Source of the DNA: Bauldia sp965232525
GTDB taxonomy: Bacteria > Pseudomonadota > Alphaproteobacteria > Rhizobiales > Kaistiaceae
Direction: 5' to 3'
NCBI RefSeq assembly: GCF_965232525.1
Contig: NZ_OZ246980.1
Location: 124,001-188,000, forward strand
DNA length: 64,000 bases
Shown: in pieces, positions 16,446 to 25,135 of the stretch
Position numbering within the stretch: the first letter of the stretch is position 1
How the letters are laid out: each line of letters begins with the position of its first letter
Notes under the pieces: generated by a model
Seen by the model: the letters and a program-made list of their open reading frames with translations, nothing else
Database searches by the model: none
What the model was told of the DNA's origin: nothing
Position numbers and translations under genes: made by a program

Positions 16446-17360
16446 TTAGAGCCCGTTGGTGCGGAGCTTGCCGTCGACGAACGTCTTCGCGCGCGGTACA
16501 TCCGATTCCTCGAGATGCTCGATGATCATCGGGATGTTCGGGTGCTTCTTGGCGAGGAGCTGGAAGTAGAGGTCGTAGTTCAACTCGCCCAACCCCGGCG
16601 CCGGCAGCTCGATCTCGCCGACGCCACGGAAGGTGTGGCTCTCCATCGCGTCGTCGTCGCCGATGTCGGCATGCTTCTCCGATTTGTCGGTGCCGGACCG
16701 CTTCACGTCCTTGGCATGAGCGATCTTGATCCTGTCGCCGAGCGTGTCGAAGACCTGGTGCAGGATGGTGTCCATGGCGTCGATGTTGTGGGCCTCGAAG
16801 TAGTTGGTCGGGTCCATCAGCAGCCCGAGCGCGGGATGGTCGACCTGGGCAAACATCTTCACGGTCTCCTCAACCGAGCCGACGACGTTGTTGACGTAGG
16901 TCTCGAGCAGGAACATCGATCCGTGGTCGTAGGCGGTCTGGGCGAGATCGGCGATGATCTCCCGACAGGTCTCGAAGCCTTCCTCGGTCTTGTTCTTCGG
17001 GTGATGGACCCAGTCACTGTCCGGATCGAACGTGCCGGTTTCGGAGATGACATAGGGCGAACCGAGATCGCGGGCGTGGCGGATGATCTCCTTGAGATAT
17101 GCGACGCGCTTGTCGCGCTCCGCCTTATCGGGATGAACGATGTTGGTGTAGCCGGAGACGCAGCAGATCGGCAGATTGTGATCGCGAAAGGTGTCGCGCA
17201 CCCGCTTCGCTTTTTCCTTGGTGATCTGCCCGGCCGACAGGTCGACGTCCTTGAAATGGAGGTCGAGCTGGACGGTGTTGAACCCGAGCCCGCGGATCTT
17301 CTGGGCAGTCTCTTCGAGGCCGTAGGGGAAGTATCCGGTGAAGATACCCACTTGCATCAT
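16446..17360 (-). CDS. Sugar phosphate isomerase/epimerase family (AP-endonuclease-2 TIM barrel)
   Basis: A 304-residue xylose-isomerase-like TIM barrel. It begins QVGIFTGYFPYGLEETAQKI and shows FNTVQLDLHF, GYTNIVHPD, the metal-binding glutamate in FLLETYVNN, aspartate in LLMDPTNYFE, HAKDVKR, and a final glutamate in MIIEHLEESD. Members isomerise, epimerise or dehydrate sugars, keto-sugars and inositols (IolE-, UxuA- or DTE-like). It lies 19 bases after the Gfo/Idh gene. The pair oxidoreductase plus isomerase is typical of inositol- or uncommon-sugar-degrading operons. Confidence 0.85.
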   Translation of the reverse strand: MMQVGIFTGYFPYGLEETAQKIRGLGFNTVQLDLHFKDVDLSAGQITKEKAKRVRDTFRDHNLPICCVSGYTNIVHPDKAERDKRVAYLKEIIRHARDLGSPYVISETGTFDPDSDWVHHPKNKTEEGFETCREIIADLAQTAYDHGSMFLLETYVNNVVGSVEETVKMFAQVDHPALGLLMDPTNYFEAHNIDAMDTILHQVFDTLGDRIKIAHAKDVKRSGTDKSEKHADIGDDDAMESHTFRGVGEIELPAPGLGELNYDLYFQLLAKKHPNIPMIIEHLEESDVPRAKTFVDGKLRTNGL

Positions 17361-17379
17361 GGTGTCGTCTCCTCGTCCT

Positions 17380-18474
17380 CTAGGCTCGCGTTGGAATTTC
17401 GGACAGTTTGACCGGCCGGTTCTCGGCCATCGACCGGTAACCGGCTTCGATCAGCGCCACGGTCTTGACGTTGTCGGCGACGGTCAGCGCCGGGGGATCG
17501 CCGGTCTTCAGAGCGTGCTGCAACTGCTCCATCACGCCGATGAAGGCATGGGGAAACCACATCGTCTCCCAGGTCGGCGTCACCCACTTGCCGCCGGTCG
17601 CCTTGGTCGAGGCATAGGTGAGGGTCGAGGCGACGCCGGTCGGCCAGCCGATGGTTCCCTTGGCGACGCCTTCGGTTCCGTCGACTCGCCAGTTGATGTG
17701 TTGATCGTCGTCGTAATCGTCGCCACGCGGGCCGGACCAGACGTCCTCCAATGACACGGCAAGGACACCGCTCGGGAAGCGGAGCGTCGAGATCGTGATC
17801 CCGTCGGTGTGGGCGAATTCCGTTCGCGGGTCGGTGCGGGCGGCGGTGTAAATTTCCTCCGGATCGCCGAACAGAAACCGCAGCACGTCGAGATGATGGA
17901 CGCTCATATTGGCCAGCGTCAGCCGGTCGTAGTCGGCGAGGAAGGTCTGCCAGTGCGGGATGGCATGCATGTCGATTTGGGCGAAGACGATGTCGCCGAG
18001 GTCGCCCCGGTCGAGGATCTGCTTCAAGACCCGCATCGACTGGTCGTAGCGCATGTTCTGATTGACCGAGAGCACCTTGCCGGCCGCGGTCGCCTCGTCG
18101 CGGAGCGCGATCGCCTCGTCGAGGGTCAGCGACAGTGGCTTCTGGGCGAGGATGCCCTTGATATGCGGCTGCTTGAGCGCGGCGCGGACCAGGTCCGGCT
18201 GCTGGTCCGGCGGGAAGGCAATGTCGAGGATTTCGATCTCCGGGTCGGCGATCAGCGCTTCCGGCGTGTCGTGAACGTTGGGAATCCCCCAGCGGTCCGC
18301 CACCTTCTGCGCATTAGCCTTGGTTCGCGACGCGATCGCTGCGACCGGAAACCCGGCTTGCCTGTAGGCGGCCAGATGACACTCGGCCATGATCATGCCG
18401 GCGCCGATGCAGCCGATCCTGAAATCCCGAGTACGGACCTCGGGGTCCGGCGTGAAGCCCAGACTGTCGGCCAT
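17380..18474 (-). CDS. Gfo/Idh/MocA-family oxidoreductase
   Basis: A 364-residue NAD(P)-dependent sugar/inositol dehydrogenase-type protein. It has the N-terminal Rossmann segment FRIGCIGAGMIMAECHLAAY, AIASRTKANA, the active-site region AQKPLS (normally EKP; the lysine is retained), NQNMRYDQ, and the C-terminal barrel with LANMSVHHLDVLRFLFGD. ATG 18474 is chosen; a GTG at 18486 would add four residues. First gene of the operon running to 12369, divergent from the LacI-type regulator, which probably controls it through palindromes in the shared upstream region. Confidence 0.87.
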   Translation of the reverse strand: MADSLGFTPDPEVRTRDFRIGCIGAGMIMAECHLAAYRQAGFPVAAIASRTKANAQKVADRWGIPNVHDTPEALIADPEIEILDIAFPPDQQPDLVRAALKQPHIKGILAQKPLSLTLDEAIALRDEATAAGKVLSVNQNMRYDQSMRVLKQILDRGDLGDIVFAQIDMHAIPHWQTFLADYDRLTLANMSVHHLDVLRFLFGDPEEIYTAARTDPRTEFAHTDGITISTLRFPSGVLAVSLEDVWSGPRGDDYDDDQHINWRVDGTEGVAKGTIGWPTGVASTLTYASTKATGGKWVTPTWETMWFPHAFIGVMEQLQHALKTGDPPALTVADNVKTVALIEAGYRSMAENRPVKLSEIPTRA

Positions 18475-18629
18475 CAGGCCAACCACCGCGATCGTCGCGC
18501 CGCTGCGACTTGCGATCGAAAGGATTCGCTACGGATATTGCGGTGATTCAACATAGCCGACCCCTCCCAGGCCGTATCGTCTTTGCCGCTATTTGATCGA
18601 ATTTCAATCGAAACGTCAACGCATGAACC

Positions 18630-18641
18630 ATCATCGATGAT
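18630..18641. promoter_or_regulatory. Candidate LacI-type operator, site 1
   Basis: A perfect 12-bp palindrome ATCATCGATGAT in the AT-rich divergent control region, about 155 bases from the oxidoreductase start. Its position suits repression of the minus-strand operon. Assignment to the neighbouring LacI protein is an inference from position. Confidence 0.35.
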
Positions 18642-18748
18642 AGCTCGTTTATGCACTCACTTCTTTTCATATTTATTTTTCAATAGATTACCTTGATCGC
18701 GCTTCACCAGCATTAATCGCCGTCAGTGCCAATTTCTCATAAAAGCTT

Positions 18749-18771
18749 GATGTTTTGATTGAAATAACATC
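18749..18771. promoter_or_regulatory. Candidate LacI-type operator, site 2
   Basis: An interrupted palindrome GATGTT - 11 bases - AACATC, 56 bases before the LacI start codon. LacI-family sites are commonly around 20 bp with such arms. The remainder of the 18475-18826 gap holds no gene; it is noticeably AT-rich from about 18590 to 18775. Confidence 0.35.
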
Positions 18772-18826
18772 ATTTAGGAGCCTGGAGCCTGTGTACGGAC
18801 TTGGTAGCCAGCCGTGAGGACATCGA

Positions 18827-19882
18827 ATGCGTGAACCCATCGATCGGTTGATTCCGGCCCGTGTCACCATTGCCGAAGTCGCCCGGGAGGCCGGCGTCAG
18901 CACCGCGACCGTCGACCGGACGCTCAACAACCGCGACGGGGTCCGCGAGAAGACGCGCGACCGCGTCCTGACCGTCGCGAAGCAACTCGGCTACCTGCCC
19001 GACGCCGGTTCCTTCGCCTCGGCGCACGCCGACCAGACGGTCGCCATCGACTTCCTGCTGCCCGGCGGCACCAACACGTTCCTGAAGGAACTCGCCCGCC
19101 ACCTCGAGGCGATCGGCGCCGAACGCGCTCCGGGGGCCAGCGTTCGCGTCCATCTGATCGAAGGCTTCAATCCGCAAGCACTGGCGTCCAAGCTCGGCGA
19201 ACTGAAGCCGTACACTGACGGCATCGGCGTGATCGCCCTCGATCATCCGATCGTCAGGGAGGCGATCCGCGACGTAGCGGTAGGTGGAACGCCGGTCCTG
19301 ACCATGGTGTCCGACATCTCGAACGTACCGCGGCTGGCCTATGTCGGGATCGACAACCGGGCCGCGGGCCGGCTCGCCGGCCACATCCTCGGCCGCTTCA
19401 TGGGCGGCGGGCAGCAGCAGGTGGCGCTCTTTGCCGGAAGCCTGAGCTATCGCGGCCATGAGGAGCGCGAGATGGGCTTCCGCCACATCCTCTCAGAAGA
19501 GTACCCGAACCTCGAGGTGGTTGAACTGCGCGAAGTCAGGGACGACCTCGACCAGGCCTACCGCGACGCCCGCGCCCTGATCTCGAACTACCCGGACCTC
19601 GGCGGCATCTACAACATCGGCGCCGGCAACCGCGGCCTGGCGACGGCGCTGGAAGAAGCCGGCCGCGCCCGCGAGGTCGTTTTCATCTGTCATGAACTGA
19701 CTGAACACACCCGTGGGTTTCTCGTCTCCGGAACCGTTGATGCGGTCATCGATCAGAACCCGCGGGTCGAGGCCCGCGATGCGATCGATCATCTGATCAG
19801 GGCTGCGCGGAAACTGCCGCCGGCCGACCTGGTGCCGATCCGGACGCAAGCCGTCTTCAAGGAAAACATCCCCGCTGCGTGA
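18827..19882 (+). CDS. LacI-family transcriptional regulator
   Basis: A 351-residue regulator. The N-terminal LacI helix-turn-helix is clear (VTIAEVAREAGVSTATVDRT then LNNRDGVREKTRDRV), followed by a periplasmic-binding-like effector domain (AIDFLLPGGTNTFLKELA, VLTMVSDI, YVGIDNRAAGRLAGHIL, FAGSLSYRGHEEREMGF, DLGGIYNIGAGNRG). It resembles regulators that sense sugars or inositol-like ligands. GTGAGGACATCG precedes ATG 18827. It is divergent from the six-gene catabolic operon and followed by an aldolase-like gene, so those two units are its likely targets. Confidence 0.9.
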   Translation: MREPIDRLIPARVTIAEVAREAGVSTATVDRTLNNRDGVREKTRDRVLTVAKQLGYLPDAGSFASAHADQTVAIDFLLPGGTNTFLKELARHLEAIGAERAPGASVRVHLIEGFNPQALASKLGELKPYTDGIGVIALDHPIVREAIRDVAVGGTPVLTMVSDISNVPRLAYVGIDNRAAGRLAGHILGRFMGGGQQQVALFAGSLSYRGHEEREMGFRHILSEEYPNLEVVELREVRDDLDQAYRDARALISNYPDLGGIYNIGAGNRGLATALEEAGRAREVVFICHELTEHTRGFLVSGTVDAVIDQNPRVEARDAIDHLIRAARKLPPADLVPIRTQAVFKENIPAA

Positions 19883-20014
19883 GGCGGCTCCGTATCGGGA
19901 CGGCGAGCCGGTTGACCCGCTGGCAGTGGCATGTCACGTCTGCCGCCGACCTTCCATCGTGGGCGTAGCGCCCGCCCGATCAAGCCCTCCCGACCCTCAT
20001 CCAATCAGAGACCC

Positions 20015-21019
20015 ATGGCCAAGAAGACACTCGACGCGAAGCTCGCCGCGATCCGCTCCGGCAAGTACAAGCCCACCGATTTCATCATCGCCGACGCCAA
20101 GGATGGCGACATCGGATTTGGCGCCAGCGCCGCCGGCCCGGACCGCGATCGGCCCGGTCGCTTCAAGCCGCGTGCCGCGCATCTGCAGGCCATCCGCGAA
20201 ATGACCGAGTCCGGGCTCGTCGACGTGATGCTGCTGTCGGCATCCTCGGCCGAGCGTCTGTCGCTGGACGGGCTGTTCAAGAAGAGCAAGGTCACGCCGG
20301 CCATCCGCCTCAACGACACCACCGACATCTGGTCGGCCCGCGGCGGCGCCTACAAGGATACGCCGTCGCTGCCGCACCGCACGGCGCGGATCGAGCAGGC
20401 GCGCAAGTATGTCGACCTCGGGCTCTATTCGATCACGTTCTCCAACAACACCGATCACGACGCCGCCACGGGCGACGCTTATTCCGCCTATCGCGACGAG
20501 GCGGCCGGCCACAAGATGCGGCACTTCCTCGAGGTGTTTAATCCCGCCTTCGACATCGGTTTGCGCGACGGCGCCGACATCGGCTCGTTCATCAACGATA
20601 ACATCGTCCGCGTCCTTGCCGGCGTCATGCAGGACGATCATCCCCATTTCCTCAAGCTGCAGTACAATGGCCCGGCGGCTATGGAAGAGCTCTCCGGCTG
20701 GGATCCCGGTCGACTCGTCGTCGGCATCCTCGGCGGCTCGAAGGGGACCACCCGCGACACGTTCGAATTGATCGCCCAGGCGGAACGCCACGGCGCCCGA
20801 GTCGCCCTGTTCGGCCGCAAGATCAACCTCGCCGACGATCCGATCGCACTGGTGCGGTACATGCGGGCCGTCGTCGAAGGCGATGTTGGGCCGGAGGAGG
20901 CGGTGAAGGCCTACCACGACGGCCTGAAGAAGGACGGCATCAAGCCGGTCCTGCCACTCAGCAAGGACAAGGTGATCACCGACCCGGTGCTGAAGGGCGG
21001 CGCGAAGAAGCGCCGCTGA
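20015..21019 (+). CDS. Aldolase-like TIM-barrel protein (putative)
   Basis: A 334-residue protein starting MAKKTLDAKLAAIRSGKYK. It contains FIIADAKDGDIGFG, VDVMLLSASSAERL, HFLEVFNPAF, LAGVMQDDHPHFLKLQYNG, LVVGILGGSKGTTRDTFELI and VALFGRKINLADDP. The order of beta-strand/lysine segments (FLKLQYNG, FGRKINLA) looks like a class I aldolase of the DhnA/LsrF-like barrel type, with a lysine that could form a Schiff base, but I cannot place it in a named subfamily. It follows the LacI gene by about 130 bases on the same strand and may cleave the sugar product of the divergent operon. Confidence 0.55.
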   Translation: MAKKTLDAKLAAIRSGKYKPTDFIIADAKDGDIGFGASAAGPDRDRPGRFKPRAAHLQAIREMTESGLVDVMLLSASSAERLSLDGLFKKSKVTPAIRLNDTTDIWSARGGAYKDTPSLPHRTARIEQARKYVDLGLYSITFSNNTDHDAATGDAYSAYRDEAAGHKMRHFLEVFNPAFDIGLRDGADIGSFINDNIVRVLAGVMQDDHPHFLKLQYNGPAAMEELSGWDPGRLVVGILGGSKGTTRDTFELIAQAERHGARVALFGRKINLADDPIALVRYMRAVVEGDVGPEEAVKAYHDGLKKDGIKPVLPLSKDKVITDPVLKGGAKKRR

Positions 21020-21119
21020 TCGGCGATCTCAGGCGCCCATCATCAGACAGACGGTATCGTCGCCGCCCGCACGCCTCCGGCAGCAACGTCTACACCGGCG
21101 CTTCTGGCTGATTCATTCC

Positions 21120-22652
21120 TCATCCCGAAGCATTGCCTCCGAGAAAGGCGTCGATCCGCCGGTTGACCGGCCGCATCCTGGCGTGGATGTCGGCGAACAC
21201 CGTCGTCCGCAGGCTGTCGTAGCGGGTCGCCGTATCGTCAGGCTCAACCACGAATTCCTCGCGATCGAGCTCTGTCAGCGCGGCGTCGAGCGATGGGAAC
21301 AAGCCGGCGGCGACCCCGCCCAGCAGGGCGGCGCCGAGTGCGGTGGCTTCCGGTTCGTCGACCACGGTGATCGGCCGGCCCATCACGTTGGCCTTGATCG
21401 CCAGCAGCAGCCGGTTACGCGATGCGCCACCGATCAGCCGGATTTCCCGCACCGGTTCGGCCCCCGGCAGGCTAACCATGCCGTCAAGGCTCGCCTTTGA
21501 TTGCATGGCGAGTCCTTCCAGGACCGCGCGATAGAGCTGCGCCGGCGTCGCGCGCGGGGTCAGCCCGACGAAAGCCCCGCGGGCGTGCGGATCAGGTTCC
21601 GGCGGCGGACTGTTGATCATGTGCGGCAGGAAGACGATGCCGCCGCTCCCGACCGGCTCGGCCGTCGCCGCGGCGATCAGTTCGTCTTGCGGCGGCGTGC
21701 CGATCATCTGGCGAAGCCACTCCATCGCCCGGCCGGAGCAGAACTGGCTCGCGCATAGATAAGACATCGGCCGCGCTGTCTCGATCGCCCCCTGCTCGTA
21801 TCCCCGGCGGCCGGTCTCCGGCGACGTCAGCGTCTCCGGCGTCGCCATCAGTACGGCTTCGGCCGTGCCGATGCTGTTGACCACAGTCCCCAGCCGGTCG
21901 AGCCCGGTCGCGAAGGCGCCGAGCACATGATCGTGCCCGCCGACCGCGACGACCGGATCGCCGGCGATGCCGGTGGCCGACGCCACGGCGGGTTCGAGCG
22001 ACCCGACGGGCCGGCCGCTGGCAGCCAGTTCCGGAAGCCTATCGCGGTCCACACCGGCGACCGCCAGCAGTTCCTCGGACCAGGCGCGTTGTCCGATATC
22101 AAAGTAGAGCGTCCGCGAGGCGAGCGACGGGTCGGTCACGGCCGTCCCCGATAGCCGATAGGTGATCCAGTCGCCCATCATCAGGATGTGGCGCGCTCGC
22201 GCCATCGCCTCCGGCCAATGCTCGGTCATCCACATCAGCTTGGGCAGCGTCCCGATGGCATGGATGGTGAGGCCGGTGATGCCGACAATGCGATCGTAGC
22301 CGACCGTCTCGGACAACCGTTCGGCTTGCGGCTCGGTCCGCCGGTCGAACCACACGATCGATGGCGCGATCGACTGGCCGGCCTCGTCGATCAGAACCGG
22401 GCTTTCGCCAATACTCGACACCGCGATCCCGGCGACCGGCCGGCCGGCGAGCGCTGTTCCGACATCGGTCAGCGCCTCCTGAACGCAGACCCAGATCCGA
22501 TCGGGATCGAACGTGCCGCCGGTGTCGGTCGCGTCCATCGGCGTCGGGCGCGACCCGACCGCAAGCTTGCGGCCACGGGCATCGAAGGCAATGGCACGCA
22601 GCGAAGTAGTGCCCATATCGATCCCGATGAGGGCCTGTCCGTCATCCGTCAT
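21120..22652 (-). CDS. FGGY-family carbohydrate kinase
   Basis: A 510-residue sugar kinase of the xylulokinase/gluconokinase group. It begins ALIGIDMGTTSLRAIAFDAR (phosphate-1 motif) and shows VSSIGESPVLID, IVWFDRRTEPQAERL, VAVGGHDHVLGAFATG, GTAEAVLM and the late EIRLIGGASRNRLLL adenosine motif. ATG 22652 gives the normal N-terminus; the frame extends upstream without family resemblance. It lies downstream of the PotABCD-type genes on the same strand, separated by 350 bases with a hairpin, and may phosphorylate the imported polyol or sugar. The substrate is not determinable. Confidence 0.87.
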   Translation of the reverse strand: MTDDGQALIGIDMGTTSLRAIAFDARGRKLAVGSRPTPMDATDTGGTFDPDRIWVCVQEALTDVGTALAGRPVAGIAVSSIGESPVLIDEAGQSIAPSIVWFDRRTEPQAERLSETVGYDRIVGITGLTIHAIGTLPKLMWMTEHWPEAMARARHILMMGDWITYRLSGTAVTDPSLASRTLYFDIGQRAWSEELLAVAGVDRDRLPELAASGRPVGSLEPAVASATGIAGDPVVAVGGHDHVLGAFATGLDRLGTVVNSIGTAEAVLMATPETLTSPETGRRGYEQGAIETARPMSYLCASQFCSGRAMEWLRQMIGTPPQDELIAAATAEPVGSGGIVFLPHMINSPPPEPDPHARGAFVGLTPRATPAQLYRAVLEGLAMQSKASLDGMVSLPGAEPVREIRLIGGASRNRLLLAIKANVMGRPITVVDEPEATALGAALLGGVAAGLFPSLDAALTELDREEFVVEPDDTATRYDSLRTTVFADIHARMRPVNRRIDAFLGGNASG

Positions 22653-22958
22653 GCCAAGCGCGTCCCTTCCCGCACGGCGCCCTGCACGCCGGCTTCCGAA
22701 TCGCAGTTTTGCGCGATCCCGCGGCCGCCGCCAAATCCCACGGCTAATGCAGGCGCCTAAGCCCGCGTCGAGACGAGGAAACAATGCGAGGGGATGTTGG
22801 AAAATCGTGGCGTCGGTATCGCCCGATCGGGATACAGCCGGTTCCGAGGGTCACCGGCCGATCTGGCGTGCCCGGCTGGCGGAAGGCTCTGGCTCAGCCG
22901 GCGTAATGGTCCGGGGCGATGGCTGCCGTCAACCGTCGCGTAGGCCTATGCGATCAAG

Positions 22959-22985
22959 GCGGATGGCGCTTCCCGCGCCACCCGC
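22959..22985 (-). terminator. Hairpin downstream of the solute-binding protein gene
   Basis: An 11-bp stem GCGGGTGGCGC / GCGCCATCCGC around a GGGAA loop, 18 bases past the stop of the binding-protein gene on its own strand. No U-tract follows, so it is more likely an mRNA-stabilising or partial-termination hairpin than a full intrinsic terminator. The rest of the 22653-23003 gap shows no gene. Confidence 0.5.
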
Positions 22986-23003
22986 TACTTTCGATGGAGC
23001 CGC

Positions 23004-24134
23004 TTACTGCTGCAGCACGTTCGCCACGAACTCCTTGGCGAAGTGGGCCTTGTAGGGCGCCGGCACCCAGCCGGTACCGAACTGCTGGCGTTGCTCTTCC
23101 GGGATCAGCTCGCTCTGACCCGCGACATCGGTCCGCGCCAGGTAGCTGCCGATCATCTGGTTCATCTGGGTCTGGACCTCGGGCCGAACCAGATACGCGA
23201 TGAAGGCGAGACCCGCGGCCTTGTTTGGGGCGTTGCCGACGACGCCGAGCGTGTCGCCGCCACCGGGCAGGCCCATCTCCGGGATGTAGAGTTTGTTAGC
23301 CGGCGAAAGGGTGCCCTTCTTCAGCGCGATCGAGGTGTCGTCGTCCCAGGCGACCACCAGCGAGACCTCGCCCTGATTAAGCCGCTCGATCGAATCGAAA
23401 TTCGAGGCGGTGATGATCACCTCGTCTTCGATGTCGTTGAACCACGCCCAGACCTGATCCCAGTCGGCGACCTTCGCTTCGTCGAGTTCGGTATCGCCCT
23501 CATAACGGTCGGCGTCATTCAGCACGTTGAAGAGCGCAGTCTGAACCATCGCCTGGCCCGAACCACCCTTGGTCGGGTCAGTGAAGGCGAACTGGTTGGG
23601 GTTCTCGGCGATGAAGGCGACCAGCTCGTCCCAGCTCTGCGGCGGGCTCGAGACCCGATCCGGATTGTAGAGCAGGCCGGTCTGGTTGCGGTAGACCGGG
23701 ATGACGTGACCTTTCACGTCGACGCCTTCCTGCACCGCGCTGAGCTTCGGATCGAGCTTGTCGGCGCCAGGCACGATGTCCTGAATGTTGGGGTGCAGCA
23801 GGCTTGCGTCCATGATGGTTTTGGTCGCCGAACCGCCGAAGTGGATGACGTCGATGGTGCCCTCGTCGCGATCCTTCTCGGCGAGCAGTTTGTTCAAGGT
23901 CGGACCGGTGTCGCCGATGATGACGTTCACCTCGATGCCGGTCTCGTCCTCGAACTGTTGCGCGGCGGTGCGCCACCACTCCTCCGCCCACCAGGAGAAG
24001 AACGTCACTTCCCCCTCTTCCTTGGCCTGGGCCACGATGTCGTCCCAGCTCATGTCGTTCAGTTCGGCAGCGGAAGCGCCGTGCGTCACGGCGACGCCTG
24101 CCGCCAACACAGCGGCCAACAACGGCTTGCGCAT
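23004..24134 (-). CDS. ABC transporter extracellular solute-binding protein (PotD/family 1-like)
   Basis: A 376-residue periplasmic binding protein. The signal peptide is MRKPLLAAVLAAGVAVTHGA with cleavage after ASA. The mature protein shows EGEVTFFSWWAEEWWRTAAQ, VNVIIGDTGPTLNKLLAEKD, DVIHFGG, YRNQTGLLYNPDRV, SWDELVAFI, VVAWDDDTSIALKKG and GLAFIAYLVRPEVQ, typical of the spermidine/putrescine-type class. It is the last transporter gene of a four-gene minus-strand set. Class resemblance does not prove a polyamine ligand: many alphaproteobacterial members import sugars, polyols or amino-acid derivatives, and the neighbouring FGGY kinase and glp genes favour a polyol or sugar. Confidence 0.87.
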   Translation of the reverse strand: MRKPLLAAVLAAGVAVTHGASAAELNDMSWDDIVAQAKEEGEVTFFSWWAEEWWRTAAQQFEDETGIEVNVIIGDTGPTLNKLLAEKDRDEGTIDVIHFGGSATKTIMDASLLHPNIQDIVPGADKLDPKLSAVQEGVDVKGHVIPVYRNQTGLLYNPDRVSSPPQSWDELVAFIAENPNQFAFTDPTKGGSGQAMVQTALFNVLNDADRYEGDTELDEAKVADWDQVWAWFNDIEDEVIITASNFDSIERLNQGEVSLVVAWDDDTSIALKKGTLSPANKLYIPEMGLPGGGDTLGVVGNAPNKAAGLAFIAYLVRPEVQTQMNQMIGSYLARTDVAGQSELIPEEQRQQFGTGWVPAPYKAHFAKEFVANVLQQ

Positions 24135-24259
24135 GTGATCCTCCGGGAATCATTAAGTGATGCGTTATGGAATCGACGCCTCGAAACGCGCGTCGAGCAA
24201 GACGGTAGGCCTGAAACGTGACAGTCGGATTTCAGATCGGTGGCAGAACGACGTCGCCG

Positions 24260-25135
24260 TCACATCTTGCCGAAAGCGGAGGCGAGATATTCGGTTTTGA
24301 GAAATCGTTCGGCGGCAAACAAAAGGACAATGCTCGGGATCATCAGCACCGTCGACACCACCGCGGCGTCGGTGCGAATAAAATGCCGTCCGAGGAAGCC
24401 GAAAAGCACCGTCGGGATCGTCTGGAAGTCCGGCAGGCCGATGACGAATGACAGGTTGAACTCTTCGAGGCTGGTGATGAAGGTAAAGATCGCCGCCGCG
24501 AACAGGCCGGGCAGCACCATTGGCAGATAAATCTCGCGGACCTTGGTGAACGTCGAGGCGCCGAGGTTCTCCGCCGCGTCGATCACGTCTTGCGGGATCG
24601 CCTCGAAGCTGACCGTCAGGATCCGCAGCATGAACGGGATGCCGAGGAAGGTGTGGCCGAGCACCAGACCGAACAGGGTCTGCGACAGGCCGAGGAAATC
24701 GAACACCCGGCTGAGGAACAACGCGATCACCATGCCCGGCAGGACGATCGGCAGCAGAATCAGGATCTTGACGACCTCGCGGCCGCGAAAATCGTAGCGG
24801 CCTAGAACATAGGCGGTCGGCAGCGACAGCAGGAAGGCGAGGATCGTCGCCAGCGGCGCGATGGTGAAACTGGTCTGGATCGCGCCGACCACATTGGTGA
24901 TGCGAAACACGTTCTCCCAATTGTGGAAGGACAGGCTGCGCGGCAGAAGATCGGGGTAGGACCAGGGAAAGGCCGGATCGACCAGGGACCACAACAGCCC
25001 CATGGCAAGCGGCACCATCACCCAGGCGAGCAACAGCGCCGCGATCAGGAAACCGAGAAACTTGCGCAGCGAGACCCGGGCGCGGGCGACCACGCGACCA
25101 CGCTCCGGCGTCTGGTCGATGCCGATCGCGGTCAC
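24260..25135 (-). CDS. ABC transporter permease (PotC-like)
   Basis: A 291-residue inner-membrane permease. It has about six hydrophobic segments, the first LGFLIAALLLAWVMVPLAMG, and the cytoplasmic EAA-type loop EAIPQDVIDAAENLGASTFT, which docks on the ATPase. The GTG start 25135 overlaps the stop of the upstream permease (GTGA), showing translational coupling. It forms the second half of the channel in the PotABCD-type importer. Confidence 0.88.
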   Translation of the reverse strand: MTAIGIDQTPERGRVVARARVSLRKFLGFLIAALLLAWVMVPLAMGLLWSLVDPAFPWSYPDLLPRSLSFHNWENVFRITNVVGAIQTSFTIAPLATILAFLLSLPTAYVLGRYDFRGREVVKILILLPIVLPGMVIALFLSRVFDFLGLSQTLFGLVLGHTFLGIPFMLRILTVSFEAIPQDVIDAAENLGASTFTKVREIYLPMVLPGLFAAAIFTFITSLEEFNLSFVIGLPDFQTIPTVLFGFLGRHFIRTDAAVVSTVLMIPSIVLLFAAERFLKTEYLASAFGKM

